Positions 14,786-23,656 of a DNA stretch of 31,858 nucleotides are shown here, piece after piece (position 1 is the stretch's first letter; the number at the start of each line of letters is the position of its first letter). The stretch is from G963674505 sp964575975 (lineage in GTDB: Bacteria > Desulfobacterota > Desulfobacteria > Desulfobacterales > SKZT01), in assembly GCA_964575975.1 (NCBI GenBank), contig CAZNTU010000046.1:1-31858 (forward strand), in the 5' to 3' direction. The notes below the pieces were generated by a model. It saw nothing but the letters and a program-made list of their open reading frames with translations. It did no database searches and was not told the DNA's origin. The position numbers and the translations under genes were made by a program.

Positions 14786-16714
14786 GTGGACCCAACCAAA
14801 TACAGTCTTGAAAAAATCACCGCCTGCACGATGGATTGTCCCGACGCCTGTTCCCTTCTCGTCTCCCGCGCCCCCGACGGCTCCGTCCGAATCGCCGGCA
14901 ACCCTGACCATGTTTTCACGCGGGGACTGGTATGCGGTAAAATCAAAAGGCACGTCGAACGCCTGAACAGTCCATCCAGGCAAACGCATCCCATGGTCAA
15001 AAGAAACGGAAAATGGGAAAAGATTTCCTGGGACGACGCTCTCGCCCTGTGCGCCAAGAAAATCGACGATTTGCGGGATACTCCCGAATGCATCCTCCAT
15101 ATCCACGGAGAGGGAGCCAAAGGGGTGCTCAAGCAGTCAGGCAAGCATTTCTTCGGTATCCTGGGGGCCGCCCGCATGAAAGGCTCCCTTTGCGACGCCG
15201 CCGGCATCGTCGCCTTTTCGAAGGATTTCGGCTCCAGGAAAAACCACGATCCAAGGGACCTTCTCAACAGCGCCAAAATAGTGCTGTGGGGCAAGGACCT
15301 GTCCCGAAGCTCCATTCACACCGCGAACATTGTCCGCAAAGCCAAGGCCAATGGTACATCGGTCCTGACCCTTTCCCCGGAGGGCGACCACAACAGAACC
15401 TTCGCTGACCACCGGATACGGATTCGGCCGGGGACCGACAGGTTCCTGGCGGCGGCCGCCATTCGCCGGATGATCGAACGCGACGCCATCGACGAAAACA
15501 TCCTTTCCCGAACGAAAAACTGGGAATCGTTCAAACAATCCATAACGAGCCGGTCCATGGACGACCTTCTCGTCTCGTGCGACGTTTCCCCGGATCTTTT
15601 GGATCTTCTCCTCGATTACTACATCGGAAACGGCCCATGCGCGACCATCGTCGGCGCCGGAATCCAGCGCTACGAATTCGGCGGGGAAAACATCCGGTTC
15701 GTAAACGCCCTCGCCCTGCTTTCGAATAACACAGGACGACCGGGAGGAGGGTCCTACTTTCATCTCAATTCCCTGGGAAACTTCAACCTCGACTGGATGC
15801 AAACAGCCGTCGCGAAATCCAGAAGAGCGTTTCGGGCGCCTTTACTGGCAAAGGAGATTCTATCCGCCAATCCTCCCGTGCGCATGATCTGGGTCAACGG
15901 CTCCAACATCGTCAACCAAGCCCCGGATATCGGCGGCATGAGAAAGGCCTTCGAAAAGGTCGAGTTGAAAATAGTGGCGGACGCGTTCATGACCGACACG
16001 GCCATGCTCGCGGACATATTTCTTCCGGCCGCGCTCATGCTGGAACAAGAGGATGTCGTTGGAAGCTACCTCCACGATTTCATCCACCACGCATCCGCAG
16101 TCCTGGACCCGCCGGGGGAGGCAAGAGACGACTTTTGGATTTTCGAAAACCTGGGAAGGATGCTCGAAAGCCCCGTCGAATTGACGGAGAGGGAGGACTT
16201 CTTAAAAAATTGTCTGAACTCGAGAGGGATCGACATTTCCCCGGCGGGACTTCGCTCCCAAGGGTACGTCCGGGCCAACCTCGATCCGATCCCCTACGCG
16301 GGTCTCCGATTCGATCACGGCGACGGCCTGTACCGTTTCCCGAGAGCGCTTCACGACGAACCCGCTCCGCCGGAGGATTACCCGCTGCGGCTCCTTTCCC
16401 TCGTGAGAAGGAACGCCATTCACTCCCAGATTCTCCCGGAAGACCAAAAGGACCTCCCTGCGGTATGGGTTTCACCGGAAACATTGAAATCGGCGAAAAT
16501 CGATCTTTCCCGAAAAGTTTACTTGGCCTCGACTATCGGCCGGATGGAGGTTTGCGTCAAGGAGTCCGAGGGGCTTTATCCCGGCGCGGTCGTCTACAGG
16601 CGTGGCGACTGGTTTTCCTGCGGGGGAGGCGCGAATCGTCTGGTGGAGGCCGCCGCGACGGACATGGGGTCGGGCGCGGCCTATTACAAGCAGTACGTCC
16701 GACTGGAGAATTGA
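14786..16714 (+). CDS. molybdopterin-dependent oxidoreductase with 4Fe-4S cluster
   Basis: A 642-residue member of the DMSO-reductase superfamily (COG0243). The N-terminus has a 4Fe-4S site C14-x3-C18-x3-C22-x27-C50. Cys136 in GSLCDAAG lies where thiosulfate/polysulfide-reductase-like enzymes carry the Mo ligand (tentative alignment). Later motifs include TLSPEGDHN, IWVNGSNIVNQAPD and ADIFLPAALMLEQEDVVGSY, then a C-terminal molybdopterin-dinucleotide domain from about 525. No TAT or Sec signal is present, so it acts in the cytoplasm. The start is GTG at 14786 with a GGGAGAGG SD eight bases upstream; a longer open frame before it overlaps the phosphoesterase gene in another frame. No electron-transfer subunit is adjacent. 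The substrate is unknown. Confidence 0.92.
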   Translation: MDPTKYSLEKITACTMDCPDACSLLVSRAPDGSVRIAGNPDHVFTRGLVCGKIKRHVERLNSPSRQTHPMVKRNGKWEKISWDDALALCAKKIDDLRDTPECILHIHGEGAKGVLKQSGKHFFGILGAARMKGSLCDAAGIVAFSKDFGSRKNHDPRDLLNSAKIVLWGKDLSRSSIHTANIVRKAKANGTSVLTLSPEGDHNRTFADHRIRIRPGTDRFLAAAAIRRMIERDAIDENILSRTKNWESFKQSITSRSMDDLLVSCDVSPDLLDLLLDYYIGNGPCATIVGAGIQRYEFGGENIRFVNALALLSNNTGRPGGGSYFHLNSLGNFNLDWMQTAVAKSRRAFRAPLLAKEILSANPPVRMIWVNGSNIVNQAPDIGGMRKAFEKVELKIVADAFMTDTAMLADIFLPAALMLEQEDVVGSYLHDFIHHASAVLDPPGEARDDFWIFENLGRMLESPVELTEREDFLKNCLNSRGIDISPAGLRSQGYVRANLDPIPYAGLRFDHGDGLYRFPRALHDEPAPPEDYPLRLLSLVRRNAIHSQILPEDQKDLPAVWVSPETLKSAKIDLSRKVYLASTIGRMEVCVKESEGLYPGAVVYRRGDWFSCGGGANRLVEAAATDMGSGAAYYKQYVRLEN

Positions 16715-16753
16715 AACCGGAATGCATTGTATGAATGAAAAAGGAGAAAGGCC

Positions 16754-17404
16754 TTGAGCGCTAAACCGAACATTCCCGAAAGCATCGGCCGTCTTTTCGA
16801 AACATGGGCGGTCGCTTTGCAGGACATCCGGGACGACCGGGGCCGAATCGAATATTTCCTCGGGGAATTTCCTCGCCTGACGAAAGACTCCGGCTATTTT
16901 CGAGACGTTCTGGAAAAGATCGCGGGCGGAAGCCCGTATCCCGACATCCAGCGGAGCGGTCTTTTCGAAAACGAGATCGTTCTCTACACAAACCCGTCGA
17001 ACCTTTTCTCGCTGCGCATCGCCATATACGAAGCCGGAGAATACACGGTCGTCCACGACCATTCTTCCTGGGGCGTCTTTGGAACCTTGAACGGCCGCTT
17101 GGAAGTAGCCGAATACGAACGGCTCGACGACGGTTCTTCGGAATGCGCCGCGAAGCTCGAGGTGAAGCGCCATTCGACCCTGGCCCCGTTCGAACCCGCC
17201 TCCACTTTGCCTTTGAACGACGGCATACACTGCATAGGAAACCCCGAAGACGAACTTATAGTCACCGCCAGCGTCTACGGAAAACCGCTCAGAAGGCTTT
17301 TCATCAACCGGTTCGATCCGGGACGAGAGCTGGTCGAACGCGTGTATCCCCCGAAAATCAAAAAGAAATTGCAGGCGAGAAAAGCGCTGGAACAATTTGT
17401 TTGA
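16754..17404 (+). CDS. cysteine dioxygenase-like cupin
   Basis: A 216-residue protein of the cysteine-dioxygenase/RmlC-like cupin superfamily (COG5553-like). The three-histidine metal site is visible: His101 and His103 in VVHDHSSWG and His159 in DGIHCIGN. The N-terminal half is helical, then a double-stranded beta-helix. Thiol dioxygenases oxidise thiols such as cysteine with O2; in an apparent anaerobe the real reaction may differ. The start is TTG at 16754, supported by AAGGAG seven bases upstream. It follows the molybdopterin oxidoreductase by 39 bp on the same strand and is likely co-transcribed with it. Substrate and activity are inferred only from the fold. Confidence 0.8.
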   Translation: MSAKPNIPESIGRLFETWAVALQDIRDDRGRIEYFLGEFPRLTKDSGYFRDVLEKIAGGSPYPDIQRSGLFENEIVLYTNPSNLFSLRIAIYEAGEYTVVHDHSSWGVFGTLNGRLEVAEYERLDDGSSECAAKLEVKRHSTLAPFEPASTLPLNDGIHCIGNPEDELIVTASVYGKPLRRLFINRFDPGRELVERVYPPKIKKKLQARKALEQFV

Positions 17405-17439
17405 AAATGTTTCAATTGTCGAGGCCCCGGTTCGGCCCG

Positions 17440-17472
17440 TCCGATTGATCCGACCTGTCCGACGCACAGGTC
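17440..17472. repeat. three 9-bp tandem units TCCGAN4 plus a hairpin
   Basis: TCCGATTGA, TCCGACCTG and TCCGACGCA lie head to tail (17440-17466). GACCTGT (17452-17458) and ACAGGTC (17466-17472) also form a seven-bp hairpin with a seven-base loop, without a T-run. The unit lies in the 136-bp gap between the cupin and YbaK genes, where no gene is seen. Confidence 0.5.
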
Positions 17473-17540
17473 CCGGGATTCACGTTCAAGAGCAATGCGA
17501 AAAAACACGAAACCCGATTTGAAACCCCTTAGAAGACGCC

Positions 17541-18002
17541 ATGAAAACACGAGCCGCCGCATTTTTGTCAAAGAAGAAAATACCGTTCGAGGTTGTCGAA
17601 TACGAACACGAGGAAAAGGGAGCCGAATTCGCGTCCAAGGCGATGGGGTTCCCCTTGGAAAGGACCATAAAAACCCTGGTGGCGGATCTAGGTCCCGACG
17701 GATACGCTTTGGCGTTGTTGCCGGGAGGGACGCGCCTTTCCGTGAAAAAACTGGCAAAGGCCTGCTCGGCCAAAAAAGCCGCCATGGCGGACACGGAAAC
17801 CGCCCAGCGCCTCACCGGCTACTGGGTCGGAGGCATCAGCCCATTCGGGACGACCAGAAAATTGCCCGCCGTCATGGATCAAAGCCTCCTCCGATACGAA
17901 AAAGTGGCCATCAATGGCGGCCAACGCGGCGTAATGCTGATAATGGACCCAAAGGACATCCTGAAGGCCTCCGGGGGAAAAGCGGCGGACCTCCTCGTCT
18001 GA
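17541..18002 (+). CDS. ybaK: YbaK/ProX-family Cys-tRNA(Pro)/tRNA deacylase
   Basis: A 153-residue cytoplasmic trans-editing enzyme that hydrolyses wrongly charged tRNA, typically Cys-tRNA(Pro). The fold starts with an N-terminal strand-helix, followed by the key Lys44 in ERTIKTLVAD, an ALALLPG strand, LSVKKLAK, and the family signature GGISPFGTTRKLP (about 97-109). The length is that of E. coli YbaK. The ATG at 17541 begins the usual MKTRAAAFL helix; the SD is weak. It lies 136 bp after the cupin gene and ends at a strong bidirectional terminator. Specificity within the family (YbaK, ProXp-ala and others) cannot be fixed from sequence alone. Confidence 0.92.
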   Translation: MKTRAAAFLSKKKIPFEVVEYEHEEKGAEFASKAMGFPLERTIKTLVADLGPDGYALALLPGGTRLSVKKLAKACSAKKAAMADTETAQRLTGYWVGGISPFGTTRKLPAVMDQSLLRYEKVAINGGQRGVMLIMDPKDILKASGGKAADLLV

Positions 18003-18012
18003 ATGTCCGAAT

Positions 18013-18051
18013 AAAAAACCTCCGAGGTTTTCCAATTCCCGGAGGTTTTTT
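18013..18051. terminator. bidirectional rho-independent terminator between ybaK and carB
   Basis: AAAAAACCTCCG (18013-18024) and CGGAGGTTTTTT (18040-18051) form a perfect 12-bp stem with a 15-base loop. T-runs are present on both strands, so it can end ybaK on plus and carB on minus. Confidence 0.9.
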
Positions 18052-18072
18052 CGATCAGACACCAGATATCGA

Positions 18073-21000
18073 TTATCGATTATCGATCGCCCGATGGTAC
18101 TCCTGCAACGATCTCACCTTCGGCGCACCGTTTCTCCTCGCCTCGATCCCCTTTGCCGCCGCGATCGCCGCCGCAGTGGTGGTAATGTAGGGGATCTTGT
18201 ACTTTATGGCGGCCTTGCGGATGTTCGAGCTGTCCTCCTGGCTTCTTCTTCCGCTGGGGGTGTTGACCAGCAGGGAGACCGCCTTGTTTTTGATCGCGTC
18301 CACCAAGTCCGGCCGGCCGTAGCCTAGCTTGCCTACAGGCTCGGTTTCGATGCCCTGCTCCTTTAAAAACGCGTGGGTGCCCTCCGTCGTCAGAATCCGG
18401 AACCCCAGGTCCCGGAACCTTCTGACCGGCTCGATGGCCGCCTTCTTGTCCCGGTCCGCGATGGTGAACAGCACTGTTCCCTCCAGCGGAAGCACCGACT
18501 GGGTGGCCTCCTGCGCCTTGAAAAAAGCCCGCCCGAAGGAATGCGACAGCCCCAGAACCTCCCCCGTGGACCGCATCTCGGGCCCCAGCACGGGATCGAC
18601 TTCCGGAAGCATGTTGAACGGAAACACGGACTCCTTCACTCCGTAATGGGGAATGACCCGATTCTTCAGGTTCAAATCGGACAATTTCCTGCCAAGCATG
18701 ATCCAAGTGGCAAGCCTCGCCATGGAAACCCCGCATACCTTGCTCACGATGGGTACCGTGCGAGATGCCCTCGGGTTGGCTTCCAGCACGTACACCGTGT
18801 TGTCGTGGATCGCGTACTGGATGTTCATCAGACCCACCACGTTCATTTCCACCGCGATCTTGCGCGTGTACTCGCTGATGGTGTCGATGTGCTTCGGGGG
18901 AATGCTGATGGGCGGAATCACGCACGCCGAATCTCCGGAATGGATTCCCGCCAGCTCGATGTGCTCCATCACCGCAGGCACGAACGCGTCCTTTCCGTCG
19001 GAAACGGCGTCGGCCTCCGCTTCGACGGCATTGTCCAAAAATTTGTCGATCAGCACCGGACGCTCGGGCGAAATCTCGGACGCCATCCGGATATAATCCC
19101 GAAGCATGGCTTCGTCCTGGACCACCTCCATGCCGCGCCCGCCCAGCACGTAGCTCGGACGGACCATCAGGGGATACCCGATGCGGCCGGCGATCTCCCG
19201 AGCCTCCTCCAAGTTGCTCGCCATGCCAGACTCGGCCATGGGAATGCCCAGCTTCCTCATGATCTGACGGAACCGGTCCCGGTCCTCTGCCAAATCGATG
19301 GTGTCCGGGGAGGTTCCGATGATATTTACACCCGCGTCGGCCAGTTCCCTGGCGATGTTCAACGGCGTCTGCCCGCCGAACTGGACCACCACGCCCTCGG
19401 GCTTCTCCTTTTCGTAGATGCTTAGCACGTCCTCTACCGTCAGAGGCTCGAAATAGAGCTTGTCCGACGTATCGTAGTCGGTGGACACCGTTTCCGGGTT
19501 GCAGTTGACCATGATCGCTTCGTAGCCGGCCTCCTTGATGGCCAACGCCGCGTGTACGCAACAATAGTCAAACTCGATGCCCTGCCCGATCCGGTTGGGG
19601 CCGCCGCCGATCACCATGATCTTTTTCCGGTCGCTCACGGGCACCTTGTCCGTCGCGTTGTACGTGGAATAATAGTACGCCGCGTCCTCAACCCCGCTGA
19701 CCGGCACCGGCTCCCACGCCTCTTGCACTCCCAAGGAAAGCCGTTTCTCCCGGATGGTCTTCTCCGACGTCTTGAGAAGCATGGCCAAATAACGGTCGGA
19801 AAAACCGTCCTTCTTCGCCTGCACGAGAAGGTCGTCGGGAATAGTCCCGCCCCGGTGCTTCAGAATCCTCTCCTCCAGTTCCACCAGTTCCTTCATCTGC
19901 CGGATGAACCAAGGTTTTATGTGGGTGACCCGGTAGAGTTCCTCGATGTCCGCCCCTTTTCTCAACGCCTCGTACATCTGGAACTGCCTCTCGCTATTGG
20001 GCGTTCCGACGGCGACCATCAGCTTTTCCAGGGGCCACTGGTTGAAATCCTTGGCGAAGCCCAACCCGTACCGGTTGATTTCCAGTCCCCGGATGGCCTT
20101 CTGAAAGGCCTCCTTGTAGTTCTTCCCGATGCTCATCACCTCTCCCACGGCGCGCATCTGGGTCCCAAGGGCGTCCTTGACCCCCGCGAACTTTTCGAAG
20201 GCCCACCTGGCGAACTTGACCACCACGTAGTCTCCGGACGGCGTATATTTTTCCAGGGTGCCGTCGCGCCAGTAGGGGATTTCGTCCATGGTCAGCCCGC
20301 CCGCCAGGAGGGAGGAAACCCTGGCGATGGGAAAACCGGTTGCTTTGGAGGCCAAGGCCGACGACCGGGACGTCCTCGGGTTGATCTCGATGACCACCAC
20401 CCTGCCAGTCTTAGGGTCGTGGGCGAACTGGATGTTCGTCCCGCCGATCACTTCGATGGCCTCCACGATGTCGTACGAATATTTCTGGAGCTTTTCCTGT
20501 AGCGCCGGGTCGATGGTCAGCATGGGGGCCGTGCAGAAGCTGTCCCCCGTATGCACTCCCATGGCGTCCACGTTTTCGATGAAACAGACGGTGATCTTCC
20601 GGTTTTTGGCGTCCCGAACCACTTCCAGCTCGAGTTCCTCCCATCCGAGGACAGATTCCTCCACCAGGACTTGGGTGACCAGACTGGCGGCAAGCCCTCT
20701 CGAAGCCACCACGCGAAGTTCCTCCACGTTGTACACCAAGCCGCCGCCCGTGCCCCCCATGGTGTAGGCAGGACGAATCACCACCGGATATCCCAGACTC
20801 TCCGCGACCTTCTCCGCGTTCTCCACGGTGGTTACCACCTCGCTCTTGGCCATCTCGATCCCGAGACGGTCCATGGTGGCCTTGAACGCCATGCGATCCT
20901 CGCCCCGCTCGATGGCGTCGGCGCTCACGCCGATCAATTGGACCCCGTACTTTTCCAGGACTCCCTGCCTGGAAAGCTCCGAGGACAGATTCAATCCGGA

Positions 21001-21279
21001 CTGCCCCCCCAGGTTGGGCAAAACCGCGTCGGGCCTCTCCCTGGCGATGATTTCGGTCAGAACCGCGACGTTCAGCGGCTCGATGTACGTGTAGTCGGCG
21101 CTTCCCGGATCGGTCATGATCGTGGCGGGGTTGGAGTTGACCAGCACGACCTCGTATCCCAGCGATTTCAACGCCTTGCAGGCTTGGGTTCCGGAATAGT
21201 CGAATTCGCAGGCCTGCCCGATAATGATCGGACCCGACCCGATGATCAAGATTTTATGGATGTCGTCTCTTTTCGGCAT
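18073..21279 (-). CDS. carB: carbamoyl-phosphate synthase large subunit
   Basis: A 1068-residue enzyme (E. coli: 1073) that makes carbamoyl phosphate from bicarbonate, ammonia and two ATP for pyrimidine and arginine synthesis. Two homologous halves are clear: the N-terminal carboxy-phosphate half begins KILIIGSGPIIIGQACEFDYSG, with VVIRPAYTMGGTGGG in its ATP-grasp, and the C-terminal carbamoyl-phosphate half begins KIMVIGGGPNRIGQGIEFDYCC, with LMVRPSYVLGGRGM. An oligomerisation domain lies between them and an MGS-like allosteric domain (about 930-1068) ends the protein. The ATG at 21279 has an AAAGGA SD. The glutaminase subunit gene carA is not adjacent, so it must lie elsewhere. It is divergent from the PurF paralogue, which links two PRPP/glutamine nucleotide pathways. 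Confidence 0.98.
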   Translation of the reverse strand: MPKRDDIHKILIIGSGPIIIGQACEFDYSGTQACKALKSLGYEVVLVNSNPATIMTDPGSADYTYIEPLNVAVLTEIIARERPDAVLPNLGGQSGLNLSSELSRQGVLEKYGVQLIGVSADAIERGEDRMAFKATMDRLGIEMAKSEVVTTVENAEKVAESLGYPVVIRPAYTMGGTGGGLVYNVEELRVVASRGLAASLVTQVLVEESVLGWEELELEVVRDAKNRKITVCFIENVDAMGVHTGDSFCTAPMLTIDPALQEKLQKYSYDIVEAIEVIGGTNIQFAHDPKTGRVVVIEINPRTSRSSALASKATGFPIARVSSLLAGGLTMDEIPYWRDGTLEKYTPSGDYVVVKFARWAFEKFAGVKDALGTQMRAVGEVMSIGKNYKEAFQKAIRGLEINRYGLGFAKDFNQWPLEKLMVAVGTPNSERQFQMYEALRKGADIEELYRVTHIKPWFIRQMKELVELEERILKHRGGTIPDDLLVQAKKDGFSDRYLAMLLKTSEKTIREKRLSLGVQEAWEPVPVSGVEDAAYYYSTYNATDKVPVSDRKKIMVIGGGPNRIGQGIEFDYCCVHAALAIKEAGYEAIMVNCNPETVSTDYDTSDKLYFEPLTVEDVLSIYEKEKPEGVVVQFGGQTPLNIARELADAGVNIIGTSPDTIDLAEDRDRFRQIMRKLGIPMAESGMASNLEEAREIAGRIGYPLMVRPSYVLGGRGMEVVQDEAMLRDYIRMASEISPERPVLIDKFLDNAVEAEADAVSDGKDAFVPAVMEHIELAGIHSGDSACVIPPISIPPKHIDTISEYTRKIAVEMNVVGLMNIQYAIHDNTVYVLEANPRASRTVPIVSKVCGVSMARLATWIMLGRKLSDLNLKNRVIPHYGVKESVFPFNMLPEVDPVLGPEMRSTGEVLGLSHSFGRAFFKAQEATQSVLPLEGTVLFTIADRDKKAAIEPVRRFRDLGFRILTTEGTHAFLKEQGIETEPVGKLGYGRPDLVDAIKNKAVSLLVNTPSGRRSQEDSSNIRKAAIKYKIPYITTTAAAIAAAKGIEARRNGAPKVRSLQEYHRAIDNR

Positions 21280-21366
21280 GTGTATCCTTTCGTTCGCGCT
21301 CGAAGGCGTGTTTGCGGGAGCATCCGGCGCCCGCCCGATGAATATTTAAGAATTGCTAAAACGATT

Positions 21367-21395
21367 TTTTTAGGTTAAGTGTGACTGAAAGTCAA
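21367..21395 (-). promoter_or_regulatory. putative carB promoter with overlapping palindrome
   Basis: On the minus strand TTGACT (21395-21390), a 17-bp spacer and TAAAAA (21372-21367) fit a sigma70 promoter, leaving a leader of about 80 nt before carB. The palindrome TGACT-GAA-AGTCA (21382-21394) covers the -35 box and could be an operator. Confidence 0.45.
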
Positions 21396-21509
21396 GGACC
21401 AATCCAGCGCCGCAGACGGCATTCCGAGCACGGACGGGGACGCTGGCAATAAAAACGCACGCCGGAAGTTCGGTTTTTTACGATACTTCCAACCCAATCG
21501 GAGGAAAAA

Positions 21510-22913
21510 ATGGGAGGCTTCTTCGGCGTCGTCAAAAAGGACGACTGCGTCAACGATCTCTTTTACGGAACGGACTATCACTCGCACTTGGGCACGCGCC
21601 GAGGCGGCATGGCGGTAAAGAACCGACTGGGGTACAGCCGATCTATCCACAACATCGAGAACAACTATTTCCGGTCCAAGTTCGAGCCGGACCTGACCAA
21701 GTTCGATGGAAACCTGGGAGTCGGCGTGATCAGCGACACCGATCCCCAACCACTTATCGTGGGTAGCCACCTTGGCACGTTCGCCATCGTCACGGTCGGC
21801 AAAATCCACAACATGGAGAAACTGGAGAAGCGCGCGCTGGAAAATCGGCTTCACTTTTCCGAAAAGACGGGCGGAGAAACATGTCCCACGGAATTGGTCG
21901 CCATGCTGATCTGCGAGGAGGACAGTTTTCCAAAAGGGCTTGAAAAAGCGCAACGGATCGTGAAGGGTTCGCTGTCGATCCTGCTGTTGACCGAAAACGG
22001 CATATACGCGGCCAGGGACAAGCTGGGAAGGACTCCCGTGGTCATTGGAAAAAAGGAGCAGGGCTACGCGGCCGCGTCGGAAAGCTGCGCCTTTTCGAAC
22101 TTGGGCTACGAGACCGACAAGTTCCTCGGCCCCGGCGAAATCGTTTTCATGACCCCAGAAGGATGCGAGCAGGTAAAAAAACCGGGCGACAAGATGCAGG
22201 TCTGCGCTTTTCTGTGGATCTACTATGGGTATCCCGCGTCCGAGTACGAGGGGATAAACGTCGAATACGCCAGGAACTGTTGCGGAGAGGCTCTGGCAGA
22301 CAACGACGACGTCCAGATCGATTTCGTAAGCGGCATTCCCGACTCTGGAATAGGCCACGCCTTGGGCTACGCCAACCGAAAGGGCGTGCCGTACGCCCGG
22401 GCTTTCGTGAAATACACGCCCACGTGGCCCAGGAGCTTCATGCCCCACCAGCAAATCCTTCGGGACCTGGTGGCCAAGATGAAACTGATTCCGGTCAGAA
22501 AACTCATCGAGGGAAAGAAAATCCTGTTCTGCGAGGATTCCATCGTCCGGGGCACGCAACTCAAGGGAAACGTGCAGATCCTGTTCGACGTCGGCGCCCG
22601 CGAAATCCACATGCGTCCCGCCTGCCCCACCCTGCTCTACCCCTGCGAGTTTTTGAACTTTTCCACTTCCCGCTCCACCCTGGATCTAGCCGGTCGCAAG
22701 GCGATCGACAGGCTCGAAGGCGGACGCGACGCCGATATCGCCGAGTACGCCGCGACAGGGACCGAAAAGAATCTCCGTATGATCGACGAAATCAGAAAGC
22801 AGCTGAAGCTGACCTCCCTGAAATACCAGAGAATCGAGGATATGGTGAAAGCCATCGGGATTCCCAAGGAACGCTTGTGTACCCACTGCTGGGACGGGTC
22901 CAGCTATTTTTGA
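21510..22913 (+). CDS. PurF-like amidophosphoribosyltransferase paralogue lacking the glutaminase nucleophile
   Basis: A 467-residue homologue of glutamine PRPP amidotransferase (PurF), the first enzyme of purine synthesis. The C-terminal half is intact: IPDSG (276-280), PRPP loop ILFCEDSIVRGTQ (338-350), and cysteines Cys232, Cys379, Cys457 and Cys460 at the places of the Fe-S ligands of Bacillus PurF. The N-terminal Ntn domain is altered: the nucleophile Cys is Gly2 (MGGFFG instead of MCGIxG), the oxyanion-hole Asn is Val96 (VGKIHN for NGNLVN), and the glutamine-binding Arg and Asp positions read Ile and Pro (manual alignment). It may use free ammonia, take ammonia from a partner, or have another PRPP-dependent role. 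The ATG has a GGAGG SD five bases upstream. I recall similar MGGFFG proteins in other anaerobes, so the change is probably not a sequencing error. Confidence 0.9.
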   Translation: MGGFFGVVKKDDCVNDLFYGTDYHSHLGTRRGGMAVKNRLGYSRSIHNIENNYFRSKFEPDLTKFDGNLGVGVISDTDPQPLIVGSHLGTFAIVTVGKIHNMEKLEKRALENRLHFSEKTGGETCPTELVAMLICEEDSFPKGLEKAQRIVKGSLSILLLTENGIYAARDKLGRTPVVIGKKEQGYAAASESCAFSNLGYETDKFLGPGEIVFMTPEGCEQVKKPGDKMQVCAFLWIYYGYPASEYEGINVEYARNCCGEALADNDDVQIDFVSGIPDSGIGHALGYANRKGVPYARAFVKYTPTWPRSFMPHQQILRDLVAKMKLIPVRKLIEGKKILFCEDSIVRGTQLKGNVQILFDVGAREIHMRPACPTLLYPCEFLNFSTSRSTLDLAGRKAIDRLEGGRDADIAEYAATGTEKNLRMIDEIRKQLKLTSLKYQRIEDMVKAIGIPKERLCTHCWDGSSYF

Positions 22914-23020
22914 TTTTGGGCGTTCGGGATTGAGATTGATGGATCGGCCTATATTTTATGTGGTTTTGGGGAGGATAGCAGCCGGAGACAGGGTCGAAAC
23001 TGTTCTCGAAGGTTATCCAG

Positions 23021-23656
23021 TCATTTCGGCATTACCATTTCCCAATCCGGTAAGGTCGAGACTTTCGGTTTTCTCTTCGGGGTTTTCGATTTGTAGCAAA
23101 CCTTTTCCTTCTCCACCAGGTTCCACATGGTGAGCTTCAGAGAGTTTCCCGTGGTTTCGTCCGGGTCTCGGACGTTATGTTCCAAGATCATGCTGACGTC
23201 GTTTCCTTGCTTGTCCACGAACGACCATTTCCACGCAAGATGCGCGTGAAACGGATCGCCGCGCCATTCCTTCGGCTCTCCGTAGCGCTCTTTCAGACGT
23301 TCCAGCATTTCGTCGTAGAACTTTTTCGACGGATTCTCGTACTTCATTTTGATTCGCAAAATCCGGCCCGGTTCCTCGCAATCGCCGATCCACAGCAAAC
23401 CGTATTCGAAGCCCGGAATGGCGACGGTTTCCACTTCCCGGATAAAGGGGCTGAAACGGACCGGAAGCATCGTGTCCATCCGAATCAGCTCCTTTGCGGA
23501 TTCGATGTTTTCGCCCAGTTTTATTCCGGCGATTTCCTTGGGGGTTTCCGTTGCCAAAACCGGGAGGCGGTCCCCCAAGGCCAGAAAAATCAGCGCGAGC
23601 GCGGAGATTCCGGCCAGGAAAACCGAGACGGCGACAAGTGTCCGAGTCTTTTGCAC
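23021..23656 (-). CDS. membrane-anchored or secreted protein of unknown function
   Basis: A 211-residue protein. Residues 7-29 form one hydrophobic segment (signal peptide or anchor), followed by a soluble domain of about 180 residues starting KEIAGIKLGENIES, which resembles the short repeat seen in periplasmic proteins with G-I-x-L-G modules. It has aromatic and charged clusters (about 135-150) and a basic Lys-rich C-terminus. The start is GTG at 23656 with GAGGGG upstream. I do not recognise a family. The gene stands alone between the PurF paralogue (convergent) and the desulforedoxin-like gene. It probably acts outside the cytoplasmic membrane. Confidence 0.75.
   Translation of the reverse strand: MQKTRTLVAVSVFLAGISALALIFLALGDRLPVLATETPKEIAGIKLGENIESAKELIRMDTMLPVRFSPFIREVETVAIPGFEYGLLWIGDCEEPGRILRIKMKYENPSKKFYDEMLERLKERYGEPKEWRGDPFHAHLAWKWSFVDKQGNDVSMILEHNVRDPDETTGNSLKLTMWNLVEKEKVCYKSKTPKRKPKVSTLPDWEMVMPK

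Noticed and set aside
18373..20502. Plus-strand open frames of 316-350 codons opposite carB
   Set aside because: His/Arg/Gly-rich shadows of carB on the other strand without SDs or motifs.
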